DNA of 64,000 nucleotides, taken from assembly GCA_938083135.1 (NCBI GenBank), contig CALLKY010000033.1, positions 1 to 64,000 on the forward strand. The letters are read 5' to 3'. The notes under the pieces were generated by a model. The model was not told where the DNA came from and did not search any database. It saw only the letters and a program-made list of their open reading frames with translations. The stretch comes from an uncultured Alphaproteobacteria bacterium. Lineage in GTDB: Bacteria; Pseudomonadota; Alphaproteobacteria; Bin95. Shown piece by piece: positions 34,793 to 43,008 of the stretch; within the stretch, counting starts at the first letter, position 1; the number at the start of each line of letters is the position of its first letter. Made by a program: the position numbers and the translations under genes.

Positions 34793-36619
34793 ATGAATAC
34801 CGAACCTGAACCGGGACGCACCTTAACGGCCATGCAAAAAACACTGCCGACGGTTAACTCCGGCCTCCCATTCCGTTCAGAAGGCTTCCGCACAGTCGTT
34901 GAAGCCCTGGATTACGCGGCGGGCGGCAAAACGGGCTTCAATTTCTTTGACGGGCGCGGCGACTTCTCTGAATCGCTGAGCTATGCGGATCTGCGCGAGC
35001 GCGCCGTCGATCTGGCAGGCCGCCTTTGCGGCGCTGGCCTCAAAAAAGGCGACCGCCTCGCTGTCATCGCAGAGACCACGCCGGACTTCCTGACATTCTT
35101 CTATGGCTGCCAATATGCTGGCCTGATTCCAGTGCCATTGCCGTTCCCGATGCATTTGGGCGGGAAGGATGCTTACATTGGCCAGCTCAAGCGGATGATG
35201 CAGAGCGCGCGCGCCGCTGCTGCCGTCGCATCTGAAGACTTGATTGGCTATCTGCGCGAAGCTGCCGAAGGCTTGCAGACCCCGATGGTCGGCACGCCAG
35301 ACGAATTCTACCGCCTGCCAGCCGGCAAGAACGGCCTGCCCAAAATCACCGAAGACGACATCTGCTACATTCAGTACTCATCAGGCAGCACGCGTTTCCC
35401 GCACGGGGTGGCAGCGTCGCATCGCTCAGTTGCAGCGAATGTGCAAGGCATCGTGAACCATGGCGTTAAAGCTGGACCCGGCGATCGCTGCATGTCCTGG
35501 CTGCCGCTTTATCATGACATGGGCCTTGTTGGTTGCTGCCTTACGCCTGTGTTCGGTCAGCTTTCAGTCGATTACGTTGCGACGCCGGACTTCGCGCGTC
35601 GCCCACTGACATGGCTGAAAGTGCTGTCTGAAAATGGTGGCACGATCTCGTTCAGCCCAACCTTTGGCTATGATATCTGCTTTCGCCGCGCTGGTCGCGC
35701 CCGCGCCGATGACTATGATCTGTCTAAATGGCGGGTCGCGGGCATCGGTGGTGAGATGGTGCGCGCCGATATTCTTGAGCGCTTCTCCGAAACATTTGCA
35801 CCCAGCAAGTTTGACCGCCGTGCCTTTGTCGCCAGCTATGGTTTGGCAGAATCGACGCTCGCAGTATCGTTTGCCCCGCTGAATACGGGCATTGAAGTTG
35901 ACGCAATCGTAAAGCGCGACTACTCGCTGACGGGACAAGCCAAGCCTGGCAATGATGATGACGGTGAGAACGCTGTGCGCCCGTTTGCGTTCTGCGGCGG
36001 CCCGATGCCTGGCCATAAGCTGGCTATCCGTGATGATCACGGTAATGATCTGCCAGATCGCTTGATTGGTCGGGTTTATATCTGGGGCCCAAGTGTCATG
36101 AATGGCTACTTCGGCGATCCAGCTGCAACGAAGAATGTGCTCTCCAAAACCGGTTGGCTTGATACCGGCGATATGGGGTACACGGTTGCTGGCAAGCTGG
36201 TGATCACGGGTCGTGGCAAAGACTTGATCATCTGCAACGGTCGGAATATCTGGCCGCAAGATATCGAATGGGCTGTCGAAGGTCTGGGCGGCATCAAGCG
36301 TGGTGATGCTGCAGCATTCTCTGTCGAAGACAAAGACGGTGCGGAAGGCGTTGTCGTTGTCGTGCAGTGTCGTGCGACGGAAACTGAAGCGCGCAGTCAG
36401 CTGATGCGTGAAGTTCGTGCTGCTGCCCGCTTGGTAGCAGGTGTTGATTGCACGGTGGTTTTGGCGCAACCGCGCAGCCTGCCCATGACCTCTTCCGGCA
36501 AGCTCAGCCGCACTGCGGCGCGTGAGAACTATCTGGCCGGTCGGTATGACGCACCCGAGGCCGATATGGGCTTGCGCCATGCAGCGTATTCGACCCTGAC
36601 CGCCGCCGGCGGCGACTAA
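34793..36619 (+). CDS. Fatty acyl-AMP ligase / acyl-CoA synthetase of ceramide synthesis
   Basis: The protein has 608 residues from the ATG at 34793 (34832 is an alternative start). It is an ANL-superfamily adenylating enzyme of FAAL type: the P-loop is YIQYSSGSTRFPHGV, then WLPLYHDMGLVG, GIGGEMVRADILERF, and the hinge region LDTGDMGYTVAGKLVITGRGKDLII. FAAL enzymes load fatty acids onto an acyl carrier protein, and an ACP gene lies two genes downstream. The order acyl ligase, epimerase, ACP, serine palmitoyltransferase is that of the Caulobacter ceramide cluster (mirrored on the map), so this is probably the step that primes the ACP with the acyl chain used for ceramide. Confidence 0.85.
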   Translation: MNTEPEPGRTLTAMQKTLPTVNSGLPFRSEGFRTVVEALDYAAGGKTGFNFFDGRGDFSESLSYADLRERAVDLAGRLCGAGLKKGDRLAVIAETTPDFLTFFYGCQYAGLIPVPLPFPMHLGGKDAYIGQLKRMMQSARAAAAVASEDLIGYLREAAEGLQTPMVGTPDEFYRLPAGKNGLPKITEDDICYIQYSSGSTRFPHGVAASHRSVAANVQGIVNHGVKAGPGDRCMSWLPLYHDMGLVGCCLTPVFGQLSVDYVATPDFARRPLTWLKVLSENGGTISFSPTFGYDICFRRAGRARADDYDLSKWRVAGIGGEMVRADILERFSETFAPSKFDRRAFVASYGLAESTLAVSFAPLNTGIEVDAIVKRDYSLTGQAKPGNDDDGENAVRPFAFCGGPMPGHKLAIRDDHGNDLPDRLIGRVYIWGPSVMNGYFGDPAATKNVLSKTGWLDTGDMGYTVAGKLVITGRGKDLIICNGRNIWPQDIEWAVEGLGGIKRGDAAAFSVEDKDGAEGVVVVVQCRATETEARSQLMREVRAAARLVAGVDCTVVLAQPRSLPMTSSGKLSRTAARENYLAGRYDAPEADMGLRHAAYSTLTAAGGD

Positions 36620-36631
36620 TCGCTGGCGCGC

Positions 36632-37612
36632 ATGTCGGCGCGTTCTGAACCTCACATATCCTCTCCTATAGCGGACGGCGCTGGCCGGTTGCTTGCGCTG
36701 ACTGGTGCTACTGGCTTTCTGGGCGGGCGCATTGCGGCGCTTGCGGGTGGGGCCGGGTGGCGTGTGCGCACATTGCAGCGCCGCCCTGATGTCGCTTTAG
36801 ATGGTGTCTGGGAGGTTGTGCCTGGCGATTTGGCCGATGGCAGGGCGCTCGCACGGCTTGTTGATGGCGCAGATGCAGTGGTTCACAATGCAGGTTTGGT
36901 CCGCGCGCCATCCCCCGGTGCCTTCATGGCGGCTAATGCGCTTGGTGCCAACGCTGTTGCTCGGGCGGTGTTGGCTGTGGGCGGGCCGCCCTTCGTACTT
37001 GTCTCATCCCTTGCAGCCAGTAGACCGAGCGTATCGCCCTATGCGGCGAGCAAGGCCGTCGCAGAGGCTGGTCTGCGCCGTATTTTGGCAAACCATCCGT
37101 TCGCGATCCTCCGTCCGCCAGCAATCTACGGCCCGGCAGATGCAGCAACGAAGCCGATGTTTCAGGCAATGGCGAAAGGCTTTGCGCCCATGCCAGGGCC
37201 AGTCGATGTCCGCTTAGCCATGATTTATGTGGATGATGCTGCGGCTGCGGTCCTCGCTGCGCTCGGCACTGCTTCACCCTTCCATCCGGTATATGAGGTC
37301 GATGATGGGGCCTGTGGATATACCTGGCGTGAAATTCGCAGCGCTGGTGAGGCCGCGGCTGGGCGGCGCCTCCGCCCAATACGATTGCCGATGCCGCTGA
37401 TCCGCACGATTGGTGAACTCGGTGGCATTGGCGCATGGATGAGCGATACCCTGGGTTTTCAGCCACCATTTTTAACACCTGGCAAGGTCGCAGAAATGCG
37501 CGCGGGCGACTGGATCGCGGACCCTGCGCGAAGCCTTCCACAATGGCAGGCGGAAGTTTCGTTAGAGGCGGGTTTCAGGCGAACGCTGGCATGGTATAGA
37601 GAGGCTGGATAA
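36632..37612 (+). CDS. cerR: NAD-dependent epimerase/reductase, ceramide reductase-like (CerR)
   Basis: The protein has 326 residues and is an extended short-chain dehydrogenase: nucleotide loop GATGFLGGRIAAL near residue 24, LVSSLAASR with the catalytic Ser, and YAASKAVAEAG with Tyr and Lys; ILRPPAIYGP follows. In Caulobacter the equivalent gene of the sphingolipid cluster reduces the 3-oxo group of 3-ketoceramide. Position between the acyl ligase and the ACP, all on one strand, supports that role. The fold is certain; the substrate is by synteny. Confidence 0.8.
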   Translation: MSARSEPHISSPIADGAGRLLALTGATGFLGGRIAALAGGAGWRVRTLQRRPDVALDGVWEVVPGDLADGRALARLVDGADAVVHNAGLVRAPSPGAFMAANALGANAVARAVLAVGGPPFVLVSSLAASRPSVSPYAASKAVAEAGLRRILANHPFAILRPPAIYGPADAATKPMFQAMAKGFAPMPGPVDVRLAMIYVDDAAAAVLAALGTASPFHPVYEVDDGACGYTWREIRSAGEAAAGRRLRPIRLPMPLIRTIGELGGIGAWMSDTLGFQPPFLTPGKVAEMRAGDWIADPARSLPQWQAEVSLEAGFRRTLAWYREAG

Positions 37613-37615
37613 TCC

Positions 37616-37635
37616 GCGCGCCGCACCGGGCGCGC
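37616..37635 (+). repeat. GC-rich hairpin inside the ceramide operon
   Basis: Arms GCGCGCC and GGCGCGC flank a 6-base loop, just after the cerR stop and 24 bases before the ACP start. There is no U-tract. It may protect or process the mRNA and so adjust ACP and SPT dosage. Confidence 0.4.
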
Positions 37636-37658
37636 CGCTGTTCTAAGTGAGAGTGAAC

Positions 37659-37916
37659 ATGGTCGGCACTGCTGCGCATGACGAGTTGATGGGCGAATTG
37701 GCCGGGATGCTGGACAAGCTGAATAAGAGCGGCGTCAAGATCACCCGCGCCACAGATTTCAACGCGGACCTGAACGTTGACTCCGTCGCCGTGATGGATT
37801 TCGTGCTTGAGGTGGAAGACACCTACGATATTTCAATACCGATTAATCTGTTGAGCGAAGTGACGACGGTCGGCGACTTCGCTGATGTGGTCGCCCGCGC
37901 CCGCGCTGATAACTGA
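37659..37916 (+). CDS. acpR: Acyl carrier protein dedicated to ceramide synthesis
   Basis: The protein has 85 residues from the ATG at 37659; GTG codons at 37647 and 37653 could add four residues. The phosphopantetheine serine is S42 in DLNVDSVAVMDFV, differing from the usual DSL of fatty-acid ACP, which suits a specialised carrier. It sits 14 bases before the serine palmitoyltransferase gene. In the Caulobacter pathway the equivalent ACP delivers the acyl group to SPT. Confidence 0.85.
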   Translation: MVGTAAHDELMGELAGMLDKLNKSGVKITRATDFNADLNVDSVAVMDFVLEVEDTYDISIPINLLSEVTTVGDFADVVARARADN

Positions 37917-37930
37917 TCTGAGGACCGGGC

Positions 37931-39133
37931 ATGGATCTATTCGACAAGTTTAAGCCGATTGCGGAAGCCTATGCCGGGCTGCGCGCAATCGGTGCGGACC
38001 CGTTCAAGGTCGCGTTTGACCGTATCGTCTCGCCGACAGTGGGAATGATAGGCAATTCGGAAGTCGTGCTGGCTGGCACCAATAATTACCTCGGGCTGAC
38101 GTTCGATCCGAATGTTATTGCAGCAGCTCAAAAGGGCGCGGCTGAATTTGGCGCTGGCACGACCGGCTCCCGCATCGCCAACGGTACCTACAGCCCACAC
38201 AAGCTGCTGGAAGAAGAACTAGCGGCGCATTTCGGCCTGGATCAAGCGATTGTCTTCACGACCGGCTATCAGGCCAATCTTGCGGTTGTGGCAGGTCTTG
38301 CTGGGCCGCAAGACGTCGTGCTGATCGATGCTGATTGCCACGCCAGCATCTATGACGCTTGCAAGCTTTCCGGTGCGCAAATTGTGCGGTTCGCGCACAA
38401 TGATCCGGCATCGCTTGATCGCCGCTTATCGCGCCTGGACCGTGATGCCTCGAACAAAATGGTGATCACCGAAGGCCTCTACAGCATGTTCGGTGATGTA
38501 GCACCTTTGGCGGAATTCATTGAGGTGAAGAAACGCCACAATGCCTATTTGGTGGTTGATGAGGCACATTCTTTCGGCGTGTTTGGTCCGAACGGCCTTG
38601 GCCTCGCGGAAGCTGAGGGCGTGCTAGCGGATTGCGATATCCTGGTCGGCACATTCTCCAAGAGCCTTGCGGGCATTGGTGGATTTGCAGCCTCGAGCCT
38701 GCCGCAGTTTGATCTGTTGCGCGTGGCTGCCAGGGCTTACATGTTCACGGCCTCGTCTTCCGCCGCCAGCATTGAGGCGACACGCGCCGCGTTGCGAGAA
38801 ATCAAAGCGCAGCCAAAGCTTCGGGACCAGATATGGTCCAATGCCAAGCGCCTGCATGCAGGGCTTGCGGGCGCGGGCTTCAAGCTTTGCGCGAGCCCCA
38901 GCCCGGTGATCGGCGTTGATATGGGTGATCCGGGCAAAGCGGCGGCGTTCTGGAATGCGCTGCTGGCTGAAGGCGTTTACGTGAACTTGGCGATCCCCCC
39001 GGGCACACCGAACAGCACGTCACTTCTGCGCTGCTCTGTGTCCGCTGCGCATACGCCAGATCAGATCGACTTCATCGTGGAACGTTTCACGACGGTCGCA
39101 GCCCGCTTTGCGGCTGCAGACGCGGCTGAATAA
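37931..39133 (+). CDS. spt: Serine palmitoyltransferase
   Basis: The protein has 400 residues and belongs to the alpha-oxoamine synthases. The PLP lysine is K244 in VGTFSKSLAGIGGF; this GTFSKS form is typical of bacterial SPT, whereas AONS and KBL have GTLGKA. LYSMFGDVAPL, VVDEAHSFGVFGPNG and WSNAKRLHAGL also match Sphingomonas-type SPT. It condenses L-serine with an acyl-thioester to 3-ketosphinganine, the first committed sphingolipid step. It is soluble with no membrane helix, as bacterial SPTs are. It closes the four-gene operon; its ACP partner is immediately upstream. Confidence 0.9.
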   Translation: MDLFDKFKPIAEAYAGLRAIGADPFKVAFDRIVSPTVGMIGNSEVVLAGTNNYLGLTFDPNVIAAAQKGAAEFGAGTTGSRIANGTYSPHKLLEEELAAHFGLDQAIVFTTGYQANLAVVAGLAGPQDVVLIDADCHASIYDACKLSGAQIVRFAHNDPASLDRRLSRLDRDASNKMVITEGLYSMFGDVAPLAEFIEVKKRHNAYLVVDEAHSFGVFGPNGLGLAEAEGVLADCDILVGTFSKSLAGIGGFAASSLPQFDLLRVAARAYMFTASSSAASIEATRAALREIKAQPKLRDQIWSNAKRLHAGLAGAGFKLCASPSPVIGVDMGDPGKAAAFWNALLAEGVYVNLAIPPGTPNSTSLLRCSVSAAHTPDQIDFIVERFTTVAARFAAADAAE

Positions 39134-39159
39134 AAGACGCGCCCCCTAGGCTCCTAACC

Positions 39160-39267
39160 CTAGAGCGCCGTGCGTGACTTGCGACGCAGCCCGGCGCTCT
39201 ATCACATTGATTGCGGGCAATTCCCGACTAATCTGATTCAGATTGGTCGGGAATTGCCCTAGCTGCT
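39160..39267. repeat. Dispersed palindromic element, copy 1
   Basis: This has two hairpins. Arms AGAGCGCCG (39162-39170) and CGGCGCTCT (39192-39200) form the first. Bases 39215-39236 pair with 39238-39259 in a 22-bp stem with one G-T pair, the second, reading GGGCAATTCCCGAC at one end. A near-identical copy in reverse orientation lies at 49666-49781. It sits between the convergent spt and pmbA genes, where the long stem could stop transcription from both sides. The ends both read CTAG followed by RGC, as in a small non-autonomous element. Confidence 0.8.
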
Positions 39268-39278
39268 ATTGCGGCTGT

Positions 39279-40628
39279 CTATTGGCCAGCGATCGTCATG
39301 CCGTCAATTCGAACCGTTGGCGCGTTGACGCTGCCACGGCGCACAAGATCGTTCGCAGGCGTGAGTGCCAGGAACATGTCTTTCAGATTGCTGGCGATCG
39401 TCAGTTCGTTGACAGGGTGGGTGATCTCCCCATTTTCAATCCAGAACCCGGACGCGCCCCGGCTGTAGTCACCCGTAGCGATATCTGCACCATTACCGAT
39501 CAGTTCGGTGACGTAGAACCCATTCTCAATTTCGCCAATCATCGCTTTTGGCGTTACGGTGCCCGGCTGCATGTCGAGGTTGGATACGGCTGGGCTTGGT
39601 GGTGAGCCAATGCCGCGACTAGCGCGCCCATTGCTTTCAAGCCCAAGCTTGCCTGCACTGCGTAAATCCATCACCCAGGCCTGCAGTATGCCATCCTGAA
39701 TGAACGCAAACGCGGAAACGGGCAGACCTTCGGCATCAAATGGTCGGGAGGCCATGCCGCGCGGGCGAAGCGGATCGTCTATTATCGTGACACCCGGCTG
39801 GAACAATTGTTCGCCCATCTTATCCTTTAGGAATGACACGCCGCGCGCGATGGCGGCACCATTGATGGCACTGGAAAGGTTGCGCAATAGCCCGCCAGCA
39901 AGGCGTTGCTCGAACACAACTGGCACAGCTTGGGACTTGACGCGTTTTGCCCCCAAGCGCCGAACAGCCCGCTGGCCAGCCGTGCGGCCAACCAGTTCCG
40001 CCGCTGCCAGATCGCTCATATGGGTGGCAGAGGAATAGTCGTAGTCCCGCTCCATCAACCCATCCTGCTCAGCGATGGCGGTGGAGGAGAATCCGGCACT
40101 TGTGCGCCCGTAAGCGCCGGTGAACCCGTTGGTGGTGGCCAGCGCAATATCCGTCCGCCCCCAGCTGGCACCGGCACCTTCAGAATTCGTAACGCCAGAC
40201 ACTTCCAGCATGGCCGCCTCAGCAGCTTTCGCCATTTCAGACAATGCCTCAGGCGAAGGCTCGCCGGGGCCGATGAGATCGAGGCCCGGCGGCATGGAGC
40301 CATCGGATAACTGATCTGCCTTCGCCAAAAGCACAGATGGATCAGGCGGTGCGGCTTTCGCCATGGCCACGGCGCGCTCGACAAGGGCGGCCAATGTTTT
40401 TTCCGACAGATCGCCCGACGCGACAGAGGCCGTGCGGTCACCTACGAACACACGCAGGCCCAAATCCATGCTCTCAGCGCGTTCCAAGCTTTCCCGTTCG
40501 CCCATGCGATAGGCCACTTCCAGGCCTCGGCTTTGGGCGACGACGGCGTCTGCCGCGTCTGCGCCGGCACGCGTTGCTTGATCGACAAGGCTCGCCAGGC
40601 GGTCGAGCAGGTCTGGGGTCTGGGTCAT
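39279..40628 (-). CDS. pmbA: PmbA/TldE-family metalloprotease subunit
   Basis: The protein has 449 residues and is full length for PmbA. Recognisable blocks are DAVVAQSRGLEVAYRMGERES, DLGLRVFVGDRTASVASGDL, NSEGAGASW, PVVFEQRLAGGLLRNLSSAI and NGADIATGDYSRGASGFWIENG. PmbA/TldE pairs with TldD in a complex that processes small peptides such as microcins and CcdA; TldE subunits lack the metal-binding HExxxH, and none is seen here. TldD is not in the window. It is divergent from the MoxR gene. Confidence 0.9.
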   Translation of the reverse strand: MTQTPDLLDRLASLVDQATRAGADAADAVVAQSRGLEVAYRMGERESLERAESMDLGLRVFVGDRTASVASGDLSEKTLAALVERAVAMAKAAPPDPSVLLAKADQLSDGSMPPGLDLIGPGEPSPEALSEMAKAAEAAMLEVSGVTNSEGAGASWGRTDIALATTNGFTGAYGRTSAGFSSTAIAEQDGLMERDYDYSSATHMSDLAAAELVGRTAGQRAVRRLGAKRVKSQAVPVVFEQRLAGGLLRNLSSAINGAAIARGVSFLKDKMGEQLFQPGVTIIDDPLRPRGMASRPFDAEGLPVSAFAFIQDGILQAWVMDLRSAGKLGLESNGRASRGIGSPPSPAVSNLDMQPGTVTPKAMIGEIENGFYVTELIGNGADIATGDYSRGASGFWIENGEITHPVNELTIASNLKDMFLALTPANDLVRRGSVNAPTVRIDGMTIAGQ

Positions 40629-40776
40629 CAGTGTTCAAACTTTCTCAAAATCATGTACTCGGGACATAGCGCCCTATTCGACGCGCGCCAAGCCGTGCTT
40701 GCAGCTTTGGTCACAGGCCATTACCGTTCACACATCTGAATATCACCTCAATCCCACGAAAAGGTTGCTGTCCGCC

Positions 40777-41622
40777 ATGCGCTTTACCGGCTCCGACGAT
40801 TATGTCGCCACAGATGATCTCATGCTCGCCGTCAATGCGGCGATTACCCTTGAACGCCCGCTGCTGATCAAAGGCGAACCCGGCACTGGTAAAACCGTCC
40901 TGGCGTTTGAAGTGGCAAAGGCGCTTGGCCTCGAAATGATCACCTGGCACGTTAAATCCACCACGAAGGCGCAGCACGGCCTGTATGAATATGATGCAGT
41001 GTCTCGCTTACGCGACAGTCAACTTGGCGATGATAAAGTTCACGATATCAAGAACTACATCCAAAAGGGTAAGCTCTGGGAAGCGTTCACTGCTGGCGAG
41101 CGGGTTGTGCTGCTGATCGACGAAATCGACAAAGCCGACATCGAATTCCCGAACGATTTGCTGCAAGAACTCGACCGGATGGAATTCTTTGTCTATGAGA
41201 CGGGCGAAACGGTTAAAGCCGATATCCGCCCCATCGTGATCATCACATCGAACAATGAAAAAGAGCTGCCGGACGCATTCCTGCGTCGCTGCTTCTTCCA
41301 CTACATCCAGTTCCCGGACAAAGACACGATGAAAGAAATCGTCGATGTCCACTTCCCGGAAATTAAAAAGGACCTGCTGACTGCGGCGATGGAAGCCTTC
41401 TTTGGCCTGCGGGAAATCCCGGGTGTGAAGAAGAAGCCGTCCACTTCTGAATTGTTGGATTGGCTGAAGCTTCTGGTCGCGGAAGATATTCCGCCGGAAA
41501 GCCTCAAGGGCAAAGAAAACTCCAACGCCATCCCACCCCTCTACGGCGCGCTGCTGAAGAACGAGCAGGATGTGCATATGGTCGAACGGCTGGTGTTCAT
41601 GAGCCGGCGTGAACGGGGATAA
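40777..41622 (+). CDS. MoxR-family AAA+ ATPase (CoxD-like)
   Basis: The protein has 281 residues from the ATG at 40777, where the family begins (MRFTGSDDYV). It has Walker A GEPGTGKT near residue 37, Walker B VVLLIDEIDKADIEFPN, sensor 1 IVIITSNNEKELPDAFLRR, and the arginine-finger region. MoxR ATPases act with VWA proteins as chaperones for cofactor insertion or complex assembly; the VWA partner follows after a 204-base structured spacer. In CO dehydrogenase clusters the CoxD/CoxE pair matures the molybdenum enzyme, and a CoxMSL-like operon lies 4 kb away. Confidence 0.88.
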   Translation: MRFTGSDDYVATDDLMLAVNAAITLERPLLIKGEPGTGKTVLAFEVAKALGLEMITWHVKSTTKAQHGLYEYDAVSRLRDSQLGDDKVHDIKNYIQKGKLWEAFTAGERVVLLIDEIDKADIEFPNDLLQELDRMEFFVYETGETVKADIRPIVIITSNNEKELPDAFLRRCFFHYIQFPDKDTMKEIVDVHFPEIKKDLLTAAMEAFFGLREIPGVKKKPSTSELLDWLKLLVAEDIPPESLKGKENSNAIPPLYGALLKNEQDVHMVERLVFMSRRERG

Positions 41623-41633
41623 AGACTGGTTCC

Positions 41634-41773
41634 TGCTGCAGGTGCCCCCCTCACCCTGCCCTCTCGCCCCTATAGGGGCGAGGGTTCTAGAAAGTTGGGA
41701 GGCGGCCTGCGTGAGGGTCCCCTCGCCCCCAAAGGGGGGAGAGGGAACAGGGTGAGGGGGGCACCTGCGGAAG
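41634..41773. repeat. 140-bp inverted-repeat element between moxR and vwa
   Basis: Perfect 21-bp arms lie at 41638-41658 and 41748-41768 (one reads GCAGGTGCCCCCCTCACCCTG). Inside are two hairpins: CTCGCCCC-TATA-GGGGCGAG (41663-41682) and a second C/G-run hairpin with AAA loop at 41719-41745. The layout is that of a small palindromic mobile element. It splits a gene pair that is normally tightly linked, so it probably inserted within an operon. Confidence 0.75.
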
Positions 41774-41826
41774 CAGAGTAATCTCCACCACCAAGACATT
41801 GCATTCCGGCCCGGAGGCCATAGACG

Positions 41827-43008
41827 ATGTTCATCGAGTTCTTCTTTAAAGTGAAAGAAGCCAAGATTCCGGTGACGATCCGGGAATTCTTGATGTTGTT
41901 GGAGGCGCTGGATAAGCATGTCGCCGGGTTCAGCGTCGATGATTTCTACTACCTGTCCCGCGCAGCGCTGGTGAAGGATGAGAAGTTCTTTGACCGGTAT
42001 GACCGCGTGTTTGGTCAGTTCTTTAAGGGCATTCAGGACATGACCGAAGGCATGTTCGGTGCCGACATCCCTGAAGACTGGCTTGCCAAGCAGGCGGAAT
42101 TGCTGCTGTCCGATGCGGATAAAGAGCAGATTGAGGCCATGGGCGGCTGGGACAAAGTGATGGAGGAGCTGAAAAAGCGCCTCGAGGAGCAAAAAGGCGA
42201 GCATCACGGCGGTAATAAGTGGATCGGCACGGGTGGCACATCGCCGTTCGGCACCGGCGGCTTCAACCCGGAAGGCGTTTCCATTGGCGGCAAGCAGCGC
42301 CGCCAAGGCAAAGCGCTGAAGATTTGGGAAAAGCGCGAATACAAGAATTATGACGATTCGATCCAGCTTGGTATCCGCAATATCCAAATCGCGCTCCGCC
42401 GCTTGCGGGAATTTGCGCGCATGGGCACGGAAGAAGAGTTGGACCTGAAGGAAACCATCGACAAGACGGCGAAGAACGCTGGCATGCTTGATATCATCAT
42501 GCGGCCTGAACGCACCAACCGCGTTAAAGTGCTGATGTTCTTTGATGTTGGCGGGTCGATGGATGACCATATCCGCGTCTGCGAAGAACTGTTCTCTGCC
42601 AGCCGCACAGAATTCAAAAACCTTGAGTTCTACTACTTCCACAACTGCATATATGAGGGCCTGTGGAAGGACAATCGCCGCCGCTTTGATGAGCGCGCAC
42701 CGACATATGACGTCATCAATAAGTTCCCGCAGGATTACAAAGCGATCTTTGTCGGCGATGCCTTCATGAGCCCCTATGAGGTCACCTATAAAGGCGGATC
42801 TGTGGAGCATTGGAACGAGGAGCCGGGCGCACTTTGGCTCTCCCGCATGCTGGACCATTGGCCGGATTCGATCTGGCTGAACCCGCGCCCTGAACAGCGC
42901 TGGGACCACACCCCCTCCACCCAGATCATCAAAGAACTCATGACCAACCGCATGTATCCTTTAACGGTTGATGGCCTTGATCGTGGATTGAAAGCGCTCA
43001 CCCGATGA
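41827..43008 (+). CDS. VWA-domain protein, CoxE-like
   Basis: The protein has 393 residues. The N-terminal helical region (KVKEAKIPVTIREFLMLLEA) is typical of CoxE-like partners of MoxR, then come a Gly-rich linker near residues 130-160 (GTGGTSPFGTGGF) and the VWA domain from about 215. The metal site reads FFDVGGSMDD, so the first Ser of DxSxS is Gly. PQDYKAIFVGDAFMSPYE follows. It acts with the MoxR ATPase upstream, and its stop overlaps the peptidase start as ATGA, so all three are likely cotranscribed. Confidence 0.87.
   Translation: MFIEFFFKVKEAKIPVTIREFLMLLEALDKHVAGFSVDDFYYLSRAALVKDEKFFDRYDRVFGQFFKGIQDMTEGMFGADIPEDWLAKQAELLLSDADKEQIEAMGGWDKVMEELKKRLEEQKGEHHGGNKWIGTGGTSPFGTGGFNPEGVSIGGKQRRQGKALKIWEKREYKNYDDSIQLGIRNIQIALRRLREFARMGTEEELDLKETIDKTAKNAGMLDIIMRPERTNRVKVLMFFDVGGSMDDHIRVCEELFSASRTEFKNLEFYYFHNCIYEGLWKDNRRRFDERAPTYDVINKFPQDYKAIFVGDAFMSPYEVTYKGGSVEHWNEEPGALWLSRMLDHWPDSIWLNPRPEQRWDHTPSTQIIKELMTNRMYPLTVDGLDRGLKALTR

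Noticed and set aside
41008-42909. Long minus-strand open frame opposite the MoxR and VWA genes
   Set aside because: It is antisense to two well-conserved genes and has no recognisable domain; it also runs through the inverted-repeat element.
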